NCBI GenBank assembly: GCA_963973455.1
Contig: CAXAZF010000002.1
Span: forward strand, 62,001-126,000
Length of the DNA: 64,000 bases
Direction of reading: 5' to 3'
DNA from: Marixanthomonas sp002364245
GTDB taxonomy: Bacteria > Bacteroidota > Bacteroidia > Flavobacteriales > Flavobacteriaceae
Both the position numbers and the translations under genes were made by a program. The notes beneath the pieces were generated by a model. It was not told the origin of the DNA. It worked only from the letters and a program-made list of their open reading frames with translations, and did not search any database. Of this stretch, positions 41,564 to 49,810 are shown piece by piece. Numbering within the stretch: position 1 is the stretch's first letter; each line of letters starts with the position of its first letter.

Positions 41564-42354
41564 TTTACTTTTATTGAAACTACATAGCCTTCATTGCCCC
41601 TAACATTAAAAACAGTATTATCTTCAAAAATTAAGTATTGTGCTTTTATACCCTTTAAAACCCCATCATAAAAAGGTGTTTTTTGTAAATTCAAACTTTT
41701 TAATTTGGTAGGATACTGTAATACTGGAAATTCTAAATTGGTTTCAGCATTATTTGCAATGTAATATTCTTTGGCTTCCTCAGGAATGTATTGTTTTAAG
41801 TTATTGCGCCACTCTACTAAGTTTTCATCCTTAATATCATTTTTAAGCATATTTCGCCAATTGGTTTTATCGGCTACATGCTCTTTTAAAGCCACCTCGG
41901 TAATACCAGCAAGATAACGGTTAGGAACCTCAACAATTTCAATAGCTTCGTGTGCGCCTTGGTCTATCCATCGGGTTGGTACTTGCGTTTTTCGGGTCAC
42001 CCCTACTTTCACATTACTGCTGTTGGCCAAATAAACAATATGTGGTTTTAATTGAACGCTTTTCTCGTATTCCAAATCACGATCTTCTTTGTCTAAATGT
42101 GCAGTGCTTAATTCAGGCTTCATAATCCAGTCTGCTGCCTGTGGAATTTCATAAAAACAATCATAACAAAAGCCTTGACGGTATATTTTTTTTTCTAATC
42201 CACAGTTAAGGCATTGAAATTTCAGAAAGTTTATAGACACCTTTTTATCCAATAATTGATTGACATTGAGGAAGTCATTTTCAAACACCAAGTAATATTG
42301 TATAGGCGACCCATTTTCGGTCTTCATTTTTGTTAGCACACCTTCGTAATTCAT
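41560..42354 (-). CDS. DUF2797 protein with zinc-ribbon-like cysteines
   Basis: 264 residues from the ATG at 42354. A longer frame from 42405 would run into the divergent GH3 gene, so the shorter start is chosen. Cys48, Cys51, Cys63 and Cys66 (CLNC and CYDC) form a likely zinc site. It is followed by HIVYLANSSNVKVGVTRK (about 117-134), which looks like the core strand pair of a GIY-YIG nuclease fold, and VPTRWIDQGA. The function is unknown; nucleic-acid binding or cutting is inference from these two features. Only 44 bases separate it from the GH3 gene start. Confidence 0.87.
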   Translation of the reverse strand: MNYEGVLTKMKTENGSPIQYYLVFENDFLNVNQLLDKKVSINFLKFQCLNCGLEKKIYRQGFCYDCFYEIPQAADWIMKPELSTAHLDKEDRDLEYEKSVQLKPHIVYLANSSNVKVGVTRKTQVPTRWIDQGAHEAIEIVEVPNRYLAGITEVALKEHVADKTNWRNMLKNDIKDENLVEWRNNLKQYIPEEAKEYYIANNAETNLEFPVLQYPTKLKSLNLQKTPFYDGVLKGIKAQYLIFEDNTVFNVRGNEGYVVSIKVN

Positions 42355-42398
42355 AAAAAGAAAATTGTTATTTTTATGCTTTAAAGATAGGTTAAAAT

Positions 42399-43913
42399 AT
42401 GCCAATCCCCATAGTAAACTCTATTGCTTCCTGGTTTTTAAAGAAACGGTTTCATCAAATTGATCTGTTTCTGAAATACCCCGTAGAGGTTCAAGAAGAA
42501 CTGTTACACAGCTTGTTGGACAAGGCTAAAAACACTGAGATTGGCAGAGCGTACAACTTCAGTTCTATTAATACTTACCGTGAATTTGCAGACCGAATTC
42601 CTGTTACGACATATGAAGACAACGAAGCCCGAATTGAACGTGCCCGAAGAGGGGAAACAAATATATTTTGGCCCAAGCCCATTAAGTGGTTTGCTAAAAG
42701 TAGCGGGACAACCAACTCAAAAAGTAAGTTTATTCCAGTAAGTGATGAATCGTTGGAAAATTGTCATTACGCAGCAAGTAAAGACCTCTTGTGCATGTAC
42801 TTGAACAACAACCCCGATTCACAATTATTTTTAGGAAAAGGGTTACGGCTTGGGGGGAGTAAAGAGCTCTACAAAGACAATGGCACGGTATATGGCGACC
42901 TTTCAGCTATTTTAATAGACAACATGCCATTTTGGGCAGAGTTTAGCAGCACGCCAAGTAATGAAGTTTCATTAATGGGCGATTGGGAAACCAAACTAGA
43001 CGCTATTGTAAGCCAAACAATAAATGAAAAGGTAACTAGCTTAGCTGGTGTGCCTTCCTGGATGCTTGTTTTGCTTAATGCTGTGGCCGAAAAAACTGGA
43101 AAAGAAAACCTTTTTGAAATCTGGCCCAGCCTAGAAGTATATTTTCACGGGGGTGTAAGCTTTGAACCTTATGTAGATCAATATAAAAAACTATTGCCCC
43201 GCGATACATTTCGATATTATGAAATTTATAATGCTTCGGAAGGATTTTTTGCCATTCAAGATCAAAACAGCAGTAATGAGTTATTGTTAATGCTGGACTA
43301 CGGAATTTTTTATGAATTTATCCCGATGGACAGTTATGGAACTCCTGAAGAAAAAGTAATCCCTCTATGCGAAGTAGAAAAAGACCAAAATTACGCTATT
43401 ATCATTACTACTAATGCTGGGTTATGGCGTTATAAAATTGGGGACACCGTTCGGTTTACTTCTATTAATCCATACCGCATTAAAGTAACGGGGCGTACCA
43501 AACACCACATAAATGCTTTTGGGGAAGAATTGATTATTGAAAACGCAGAAGCCGCTCTTCGAAAAGCTACTAATTTAACCCAAACTGAAATTGTAGATTA
43601 CACCGCTGCACCTATTTTTATGGAAGGAAAAGAAAAAGGTGCTCACGAATGGATAATTGAGTTTAAAACCCCTCCAGAAGACTTTGAGTTTTTCTCACAA
43701 CTATTAGATAAAGCACTTCAAGAAGTAAATAGCGACTACGAGGCAAAGCGAAATAACAACACAACCCTTAGAGCTCCTACTATCCATTGTGGGCGTGAGC
43801 GGTTGTTCTACGATTGGTTAAAAGAAAAAAATAAATTGGGTGGACAACATAAAGTTCCCCGGCTTTCAAACTCCAGAGGTTATATAGAAGAACTCCTTTC
43901 TTTAAACCGTTAA
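42399..43913 (+). CDS. GH3-family (auxin-responsive promoter family) acyl-amido synthetase-like protein
   Basis: 504 residues. Adenylating-enzyme features: WFAKSSGTTNSKSKFIPVSD (about 94-113, the P-loop-like Ser/Thr stretch), YNASEGFFAIQD and the late LWRYKIGDTVRFTS. The fold is that of plant GH3 enzymes, which join amino acids to acyl acids using ATP. Bacterial members are common in Bacteroidota and their substrates are mostly unknown. It diverges from DUF2797. Confidence 0.92.
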   Translation: MPIPIVNSIASWFLKKRFHQIDLFLKYPVEVQEELLHSLLDKAKNTEIGRAYNFSSINTYREFADRIPVTTYEDNEARIERARRGETNIFWPKPIKWFAKSSGTTNSKSKFIPVSDESLENCHYAASKDLLCMYLNNNPDSQLFLGKGLRLGGSKELYKDNGTVYGDLSAILIDNMPFWAEFSSTPSNEVSLMGDWETKLDAIVSQTINEKVTSLAGVPSWMLVLLNAVAEKTGKENLFEIWPSLEVYFHGGVSFEPYVDQYKKLLPRDTFRYYEIYNASEGFFAIQDQNSSNELLLMLDYGIFYEFIPMDSYGTPEEKVIPLCEVEKDQNYAIIITTNAGLWRYKIGDTVRFTSINPYRIKVTGRTKHHINAFGEELIIENAEAALRKATNLTQTEIVDYTAAPIFMEGKEKGAHEWIIEFKTPPEDFEFFSQLLDKALQEVNSDYEAKRNNNTTLRAPTIHCGRERLFYDWLKEKNKLGGQHKVPRLSNSRGYIEELLSLNR

Positions 43914-44026
43914 CTTTCTTTTCTCATCTATTTTTTGTGTTACAAAACGATGAATTTTACACTTAATCGAAACTTGAAAAATGATGTGTTTTTAAACGAG
44001 TTTCTAGGTACGTTCAACTAAAAGTT

Positions 44027-44057
44027 TTGGTACTATTTTTCTTACAGAGTACGTTTG
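44027..44057 (+). promoter_or_regulatory. Predicted promoter of the 61-residue lipoprotein gene
   Basis: TTG at 44027-44029, 20 bases, then TACGTTTG at 44050-44057. Both boxes and the spacing fit the Bacteroidota consensus. The start point would be about 22 bases before the ATG. Confidence 0.72.
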
Positions 44058-44085
44058 TATCAAATTAATAGCTCAGTAAGCAACA

Positions 44086-44271
44086 ATGAAAAAAATAGCA
44101 TTTATATTATTAGGAACATTTCTTATCCTTTCAACCGCATCTTGTGCTACAGCAGTTTCTGCTAAAGAAAATGGGAATGAAGTTGCCGGTTATACCTTGA
44201 AAAACAAAAAAGAAGTGATGCAGCAAAAAATTCTTCATAAGAAGAATAAAACTGTTATCGCTACACCATAA
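44086..44271 (+). CDS. Small basic lipoprotein (61 residues), unknown function
   Basis: Signal MKKIAFILLGTFLILSTAS with Cys20, then about 40 mostly basic residues (NKKEVMQQKILHKKNKTVIA). It stands alone between GH3 and clpX with a good promoter upstream and a strong terminator downstream, so it is a true transcription unit despite its size. No family is recognised. The basic mature part is unlike the acidic small lipoproteins elsewhere in the window. Confidence 0.78.
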   Translation: MKKIAFILLGTFLILSTASCATAVSAKENGNEVAGYTLKNKKEVMQQKILHKKNKTVIATP

Positions 44272-44304
44272 TTTTATTTTACATTAGATTAGTTTAAGTT
44301 AGTA

Positions 44305-44340
44305 AAAGCCCCGAAGCGTAGTTTCTTCGGGGCTTTGTTA
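44305..44340. terminator. Bidirectional terminator between the small lipoprotein gene and clpX
   Basis: Perfect 12-base arms AAAGCCCCGAAG / CTTCGGGGCTTT with an 8-base loop. T-rich bases follow on both strands. It can serve the lipoprotein gene (plus) and clpX (minus). Confidence 0.88.
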
Positions 44341-44362
44341 TTTTTAAATATGTACTGAAAAC

Positions 44363-45598
44363 TTAAGAAACTGCCTTCAACTTTTTAATGGTCGATTTGT
44401 TTAGTTTCGCTTCAGCATATTCTTTATCTACGTGTAATTCTTTCTCATCAGTTCCTGGCAACTCAAACATTGCATCTGTCAAGACAGCTTCGCATAGCGA
44501 ACGTAATCCTCTAGCACCTAACTTGTATTCTACAGCTTTTCCTACTATAAAATCAAGTGCTTCTTCGGTAATTACCAATTCAATCTCGTCCATTTCAAAC
44601 AATTTCTCATATTGCTTAACAATGGCGTTTTTAGGTTCGGTTAAAATAGCTCGTAACGCTCCTTTATCCAATGGATTCATATACGTTAATACCGGAAGAC
44701 GACCAATTATCTCTGGGATAAGACCAAAGTCTTTTAAATCTTTAGGGATAATATATCGTAACAGGTTATTTCGCTCCAAAGAGTCTTCCTTTTTAGAAGC
44801 ACTAAAACCAACCGCTTGCAGATTTAATCGTTTTGAAATTTTCTTTTCAATACCATCAAAAGCTCCTCCTGCAATAAACAGAATGTTTTCTGTATTTACT
44901 TCAATAAATTTCTGATCTGGGTGCTTTCGACCTCCTTTTGGTGGCACGTTTACGGTAGTTCCTTCCAACAATTTTAATAAAGCCTGTTGTACTCCTTCTC
45001 CACTAACATCACGCGTTATTGAAGGGTTATCGCTTTTACGAGCAATTTTATCTATTTCGTCTATAAAAACAATTCCGTTTTGGGCTTTTTCTAAGTTATA
45101 ATCGGCGGCTTGCAACAAACGAGTTAAAATACTCTCTACATCTTCCCCAACGTATCCTGCTTCAGTTAAAACTGTTGCATCTACTATTGCCAAAGGTACG
45201 TTTAACATCCTTGCTACCGTTTTAGCCACCAGGGTTTTACCAGTACCGGTTTCCCCGACAATAATGATGTTACTTTTCTGTATTTCGATATCATCATCAG
45301 TCTTTGGCTGTAATAATCGCTTATAGTGATTATATACTGCAACAGACATCACTTTTTTGGTATTCTCCTGCCCAATTACATAATCATCTAAAAAATCCTT
45401 AATAGTAGTGGGCTTTTTAAGCATGACATCTTTAGAAATTTCATTATTTGTAGCGTGTAAAGCTTCTTCAACTACAATACCGTGCGCTTGCTCTATACAG
45501 CGATCACAGATATGAGCATCTAAACCAGCTATAAGCAGGCTCGTTTCAGCTTTTTTTCGTCCACAAAAGGAACATTCTAATCCTTCTTCTTTCGACAT
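44363..45598 (-). CDS. clpX: ATP-dependent Clp protease ATP-binding subunit ClpX
   Basis: 411 residues. N-terminal C4 zinc domain (CSFCGRK, then ICDRCIEQ), Walker A GETGTGKT, pore loop GYVGED and Walker B IVFIDEIDKIAR. The ClpP-docking loop reads AVGFSA, so the usual IGF tripeptide is VGF here, a mild change. It unfolds tagged substrates and feeds ClpP. It lies 36 bases after clpP on the same strand. Confidence 0.98.
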   Translation of the reverse strand: MSKEEGLECSFCGRKKAETSLLIAGLDAHICDRCIEQAHGIVVEEALHATNNEISKDVMLKKPTTIKDFLDDYVIGQENTKKVMSVAVYNHYKRLLQPKTDDDIEIQKSNIIIVGETGTGKTLVAKTVARMLNVPLAIVDATVLTEAGYVGEDVESILTRLLQAADYNLEKAQNGIVFIDEIDKIARKSDNPSITRDVSGEGVQQALLKLLEGTTVNVPPKGGRKHPDQKFIEVNTENILFIAGGAFDGIEKKISKRLNLQAVGFSASKKEDSLERNNLLRYIIPKDLKDFGLIPEIIGRLPVLTYMNPLDKGALRAILTEPKNAIVKQYEKLFEMDEIELVITEEALDFIVGKAVEYKLGARGLRSLCEAVLTDAMFELPGTDEKELHVDKEYAEAKLNKSTIKKLKAVS

Positions 45599-45634
45599 TT
45601 TAGTTATTTTTCAAATTCATTAATAAAGCGCTGC

Positions 45635-46309
45635 TTAGTTACGGCTAAGAATCTCATCGATCATTCCGTATTTCAATGCTTTGTCTGCTTTCATCCAATA
45701 ATCGCGATCACTATCTTCATATACCTTTTCGTAATCTTGACCGCTATGTTTGGCGATGATTTTATATAATTCTTCTTTTAATGTAATAATTTCACGAGCG
45801 GTGATTTCAATATCACTAGCCTGCCCTTGTGCACCACCTAATGGTTGGTGAATCATTACACGTGAGTGCGTTAAGCCACTTCGCTTTCCTTTTTCACCAG
45901 CGCATAATAAAACTGCTGCCATAGATGCTGCCATACCTGTACAGATTGTAGCAACGTTTGGCTTTATAAACTGCATGGTATCATAAATTCCTAAACCAGC
46001 ATATACACTACCTCCGGGTGAGTTAATATAAATCTGGATGTCTTTTGAAGCATCTGTGCTTTCTAAAAACAATAATTGCGCTTGCACTATATTTGCTACT
46101 TGATCGCTAATACCTGTACCTAGAAAGATAATACGATCCATCATCAACCTTGAAAAAACGTCCATTGCTACTGCATTCATTTGGCGTTCTTCAATAATAT
46201 TTGGGGTAAGGCCTACAGGGTTCATACTACTTACAATTTTATCGTAATACAAACTGCTTACTCCTTGATCTTTTATAGCAAAGTCTTTAAATTCTTTTCC
46301 GTAGTCCAT
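45635..46309 (-). CDS. clpP: ATP-dependent Clp protease proteolytic subunit ClpP
   Basis: 224 residues. Catalytic Ser129 (GMAASMAAV), His154 (SRVMIHQPLGGAQG) and Asp203 (DSDRDYWM) are all present. Oxyanion-hole segment NSPGGSVYAGLGIYD is at 96-110. It forms the double-heptamer protease with ClpX. It has its own predicted promoter, which overlaps the tig terminator. Confidence 0.98.
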   Translation of the reverse strand: MDYGKEFKDFAIKDQGVSSLYYDKIVSSMNPVGLTPNIIEERQMNAVAMDVFSRLMMDRIIFLGTGISDQVANIVQAQLLFLESTDASKDIQIYINSPGGSVYAGLGIYDTMQFIKPNVATICTGMAASMAAVLLCAGEKGKRSGLTHSRVMIHQPLGGAQGQASDIEITAREIITLKEELYKIIAKHSGQDYEKVYEDSDRDYWMKADKALKYGMIDEILSRN

Positions 46310-46335
46310 AAATTTTTTTATCGATTTTCTTTAAA

Positions 46336-46365
46336 CAAAATTAGGCGTTGAACCCATATATTCAA
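46336..46365 (-). promoter_or_regulatory. Predicted clpP promoter, overlapping the tig terminator
   Basis: On the minus strand TTG (46365-46363), 19 bases, then TAATTTTG (46343-46336). Both boxes fit the Bacteroidota consensus. The -33 TTG lies in one arm of the tig terminator hairpin and the -7 box touches the other. The start point would be near 46330, about 20 bases before the ATG. Confidence 0.65.
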
Positions 46366-46372
46366 CGCCTAA
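46341..46372 (-). terminator. Hairpin terminator after tig
   Basis: Perfect 12-base arms TTAGGCGTTGAA / TTCAACGCCTAA with an 8-base loop, 21 bases after the tig stop. On the minus strand it is followed by TTTTG. Confidence 0.75.
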
Positions 46373-46393
46373 AGATACCTTTTTTTTACTGAA

Positions 46394-47719
46394 TTATGAG
46401 TACGCTTCTTTTATGAAGTCGTCGTAAGAAATTTCTTTTTCTTTCAGTTTTGCGTTTTCTTTAAAGTACTGAAGCATTTTAGTCGTATTTAACTGTTCAG
46501 TCATACGTTTTACTTCTTCTTCATTGCTAAGGATACGCGCTGCAATACCGTCTAGCTCTTCATCGCTTGGATTAGTATTCCCAAACTGAGCCATCTGTGC
46601 TTTGATCATTTGCTTGCTGTGGTCTTTCAGCTCATCGAAAGAAACCTGTAACGTGTCATTTTCGCTACGTATTTTTCCTTCAATTAATTGATAACGCAAT
46701 CCTTTTTCGCTTCGCTCGTATTCAGCTTTTGCTTCTTCATCAGTCATTGGTTTTTCACCAGAAACTTGAATCCAACGCTGTAAAAACTCATCAGGAAGAT
46801 CAAATTTTGTGTTTTCAATTAAATTTTCAACAACATCGTTCAATAATTTCTGATCGCTTTGTTGCTCAAATTGCTTTTCAGCGTCTTCTTTAATTTTTGC
46901 TTTCAATTCTTCTTCTGAAGTAACAACACCTTCACCAAAAAGCTTATCAAAAAACTCTTGGTTGAGCTCTGCCATTTCACGCGTATTGATTTCTTCTACT
47001 TTAAAATCAACTTCAATATCCAGTCCATGTGCATCATCATGAGAAACGCCTAAATGTTTTTGATTATCGTGATCGTCGTTAAACAACCCTTTTGTTTTTA
47101 AGGTGACCACATCACCAATTTTAGCCTCTTTCAACGCCTTCAATTGCTTTTTCCCTTTTATATCCTCTGTGCTGAAAGTAGCTGGATTGTCGATATCTTT
47201 CTCATCGGATAAAAAAGTTCCTGTAATTTCATCACCGTCTTCAATTGTATCTTTAGCTATTAATTTTCCGTATTGCTTACGGATAGTTTTCACTTGGTTG
47301 TCGATCATTTTATCATCAGCAACAACCTTATAATGCGTAATGGCTTTTTTACCTTTTACATCCACATCAAATTGTGGTGCTAAGCCTAGATCAAATTCAA
47401 ACGTAAAATCATCTGCGTTCCAATCTACATCTTTTTCGTTTTTAGGGATTGGGTTTCCTAATACGTCCAGCTTTTCTTCGGTTAAATATTTATGCAAATT
47501 ATCCTGAAGTAGCTTGTTTACTTCTTCAACCAAAATTGCCGTACCGTATTGCTTTTTAACCATTCCCATTGGTACGTGACCTTTTCTAAAACCAGGAATA
47601 TTGGCGTTTTTACGATAGTTTTTCAGAATGGATTCTACCTTATCTGAATAATCGTCTTTTGAAATTTCTACTGTAAGCACAGCATTTAAATTATCAATGT
47701 CTTTTTTTGTAATGTTCAT
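46394..47719 (-). CDS. tig: Trigger factor
   Basis: 441 residues. The N-terminal ribosome-binding domain has the signature FRKGHVPMGMVKKQYG (about 43-58). A FKBP-type domain follows (about 155-240, IEDGDEITGTFL), then a helical C-terminal chaperone domain. It binds at the ribosome exit tunnel and helps new chains fold. tig, clpP and clpX follow one another in the common order. A good promoter stands before it. Confidence 0.96.
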   Translation of the reverse strand: MNITKKDIDNLNAVLTVEISKDDYSDKVESILKNYRKNANIPGFRKGHVPMGMVKKQYGTAILVEEVNKLLQDNLHKYLTEEKLDVLGNPIPKNEKDVDWNADDFTFEFDLGLAPQFDVDVKGKKAITHYKVVADDKMIDNQVKTIRKQYGKLIAKDTIEDGDEITGTFLSDEKDIDNPATFSTEDIKGKKQLKALKEAKIGDVVTLKTKGLFNDDHDNQKHLGVSHDDAHGLDIEVDFKVEEINTREMAELNQEFFDKLFGEGVVTSEEELKAKIKEDAEKQFEQQSDQKLLNDVVENLIENTKFDLPDEFLQRWIQVSGEKPMTDEEAKAEYERSEKGLRYQLIEGKIRSENDTLQVSFDELKDHSKQMIKAQMAQFGNTNPSDEELDGIAARILSNEEEVKRMTEQLNTTKMLQYFKENAKLKEKEISYDDFIKEAYS

Positions 47720-47783
47720 TTTCTGAAAAATTTACCCTGAAGGGTCGTTTTATCTTTTCCTTTTTCCTTAAAATTTCGGGTTG

Positions 47784-47815
47784 CAAAAATAAGATATTTT
47801 CAGCAACCCGACAAA
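47784..47815 (-). promoter_or_regulatory. Predicted tig promoter with an overlapping inverted repeat
   Basis: On the minus strand TTTG (47815-47812), 20 bases, then TATTTTTG (47791-47784). An 8-base inverted repeat CGGGTTGC / GCAACCCG spans 47777-47784 and 47803-47810. One arm touches the -7 box and the other lies between the boxes. It could be an operator, or a weak terminator for the gene before. Confidence 0.68.
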
Positions 47816-47839
47816 TAGTATTCCCTGTATTTCAATAGG

Positions 47840-48184
47840 TTATTTTTCAGTTTTTAAAAGTGAAAATAATACTGACTGTAAAAAGGAAAGCAATAGGCTA
47901 AATAACAATGCCCACCAAATATTTGAAACCGCAAAACCGCCTACAAACCAATCGGCCATCAAAATTATGATAGCGTTGATTATCAATAGAAACAGCCCTA
48001 AAGTTATAATAGTAACAGGAAGCGTTAAAATAACAAGAATTGGTTTTACAATAAACCGAAGTAAGGCAATTACAATCGCTACAATAATAGCAGAAAGATA
48101 GCCTTCAACAGCTACACCGGGAAGTATTTTAGAAAGCACTACTACGGCAACAGCTGTTAATAAAAGTTTTAAAAGTGTATTCAT
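47840..48184 (-). CDS. Small four-helix membrane protein (phage-holin superfamily IV-like)
   Basis: 114 residues, nearly all hydrophobic, with four helices: about 2-17, 27-47, 50-75 and 85-108. It matches the YvlD/holin-superfamily-IV type (KPILVILTLPVTIITLGLFL and ADWFVGGF). The family name comes from remote similarity; there is no phage gene here and no sign that it lyses cells. Function unknown. Confidence 0.87.
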   Translation of the reverse strand: MNTLLKLLLTAVAVVVLSKILPGVAVEGYLSAIIVAIVIALLRFIVKPILVILTLPVTIITLGLFLLIINAIIILMADWFVGGFAVSNIWWALLFSLLLSFLQSVLFSLLKTEK

Positions 48185-48204
48185 TTTTTTGTTTTGTATA
48201 AAGA

Positions 48205-48241
48205 TAAAAAAACCGTTTCAGAAAAATCTGAAACGGTTTTT
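48205..48241 (-). terminator. Rho-independent terminator after the SGNH gene
   Basis: Perfect 15-base arms AAAAACCGTTTCAGA / TCTGAAACGGTTTTT with an AAAA loop, 25 bases after the SGNH stop. On the minus strand a T run follows. Confidence 0.92.
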
Positions 48242-48266
48242 ATAATCAGTAGTTTTTAAATATCTA

Positions 48267-49799
48267 TTAGTTGTTAGCTAATGTGATCGTTGCATAATTT
48301 CCTATTTCAACTTTAGGAATAGTTGCATTATATTTAGCGTTAATAGCATCAATAATAACATTTGCTGTGTATGCATAGCCTCTAGGTGTTGGGTGAACGC
48401 CATCTAATGAAAAAGCACCACCTGTTGCAAAAGCAGAAGTTAAAACACCTCCGTTATATGCAACACCCCCTTGGGCAACTTGGTTTAATGCTGCTCTAGC
48501 ATCCACAAAGGCTAAGTCGTTTGCACTTGCGATACCTTGGATTGTTGCATTATAAGCTGCCGAAGCAGTAGCCACACGACCTTGTTCTACACTTGTTAAT
48601 ACAAACTCGTCACCTAATGGAACGGACACACCTATAACATTTGTTGGAATATCTGGGTTTGGTGCAGTACCAATAACTGAAGAAGCTGGAAGTACAATTA
48701 AATCGTCGTTTTTAACTTGACGCAATTGCCCTAGAAGCTCCGCAGTATCTGCAGGTAAGCCTTGTGCAATTAAAATTTGTGTAACATCGGTTAAATCGTC
48801 ATCTGTCATGATCGGGAAATTTTGCCCTGCTGAAAAACTTAACATTCTTGCATCAGCCTCTTCTTGAGTTATAATGCCAGCAGCTACCAATCCAGGTAAT
48901 ACTTGCGTATTATATAAAGCAAATTGTGCATTTAATTGAGCTGCAGTAGCAGCATCCAAAGGCACTACTTGAGTAGGAACCGTTGTAAAATAAGGAATTG
49001 ATGTTACATTAGGGATATTAATTAAAGCTCCTCCAGATGCACTTGCGGATAAAGCACTTACTTCTTGACTATAAACTGAAGCAAACACATTTGGATCTGT
49101 AATGTCGTTAGGGCCATAGGTTGATGGGTCTATATTGCCAGTTTGATCAACACCTACACCACCAGAAGTTGCATAGCTTAAAATATCGTTATTTCCTATC
49201 CAAAGCGAGAAAAAGCTTGGGTTTTGTGATGCAGCGTCAGCCAATACAGTTGCATTGGTACTAGTAGCTATCCGTGCATAATATGGATTTGCAGCACCTG
49301 TTAGCACTCCTGCAGCATTACCATAACCAGGCGCTACCAAATGAAAGCTTTTCGCTCCAGGAATACCCATGTTGTTAAACGGACCAGTTGGACCATTGGT
49401 CACTTCGGTTGTAGGTGTTCCTTCTAAACGAACCGGAGCATTTTCTCCATTTGAACTAGAAAGCACAAAACGATTTTCTGCAATTTGAGTTCCATTTAAA
49501 AGTAACCCTCCTAAATTGTCATTCATAAGGGGTTGTGAAAACTCACCACCGCCAACAAAATCAAATTGGCCTGCAAGAATATTAGGAATTGAGTTTTGCT
49601 GTCCTGTAATATACAAAGCACCATCTGCATATCCAGCAGTTAACGAGTTACCAACGGCTACATAATTTGAAAAGTTGGCACTCCCACTATCGTAAAAACC
49701 TTCTTCATTAACCGGATTTTCAAATTCTGGCTCACAACTTACAAACCCAATGGCAAGTAAGCCTAAAAATATATTTATAGTATTTTTCATTGTTTTCAA
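48267..49799 (-). CDS. SGNH/GDSL hydrolase-like lipoprotein
   Basis: 510 residues. Lipoprotein signal with Cys22 (LAIGFVS-C), then an acidic run (EPEFENPVNEEG) that fits a surface-export signal. Block I is VAVGNSLTAGYADG with Ser52 as nucleophile. LWIGNND is block III and DGVHPTPRGYA near the end is block V with the catalytic Asp and His. The long middle part is Ala/Pro-rich. It lies 11 bases after a FadL-type porin gene, so it may be an outer-surface lipase or esterase feeding fatty acids to that porin; this is inference. Confidence 0.9.
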   Translation of the reverse strand: MKTMKNTINIFLGLLAIGFVSCEPEFENPVNEEGFYDSGSANFSNYVAVGNSLTAGYADGALYITGQQNSIPNILAGQFDFVGGGEFSQPLMNDNLGGLLLNGTQIAENRFVLSSSNGENAPVRLEGTPTTEVTNGPTGPFNNMGIPGAKSFHLVAPGYGNAAGVLTGAANPYYARIATSTNATVLADAASQNPSFFSLWIGNNDILSYATSGGVGVDQTGNIDPSTYGPNDITDPNVFASVYSQEVSALSASASGGALINIPNVTSIPYFTTVPTQVVPLDAATAAQLNAQFALYNTQVLPGLVAAGIITQEEADARMLSFSAGQNFPIMTDDDLTDVTQILIAQGLPADTAELLGQLRQVKNDDLIVLPASSVIGTAPNPDIPTNVIGVSVPLGDEFVLTSVEQGRVATASAAYNATIQGIASANDLAFVDARAALNQVAQGGVAYNGGVLTSAFATGGAFSLDGVHPTPRGYAYTANVIIDAINAKYNATIPKVEIGNYATITLANN

Positions 49800-49810
49800 T
49801 TTTTTATCAA

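Noticed and set aside
47840..48184. Phage remnant suggested by the holin-family name
   Set aside because: No integrase, lysin or other phage gene nearby; the family is widely chromosomal.
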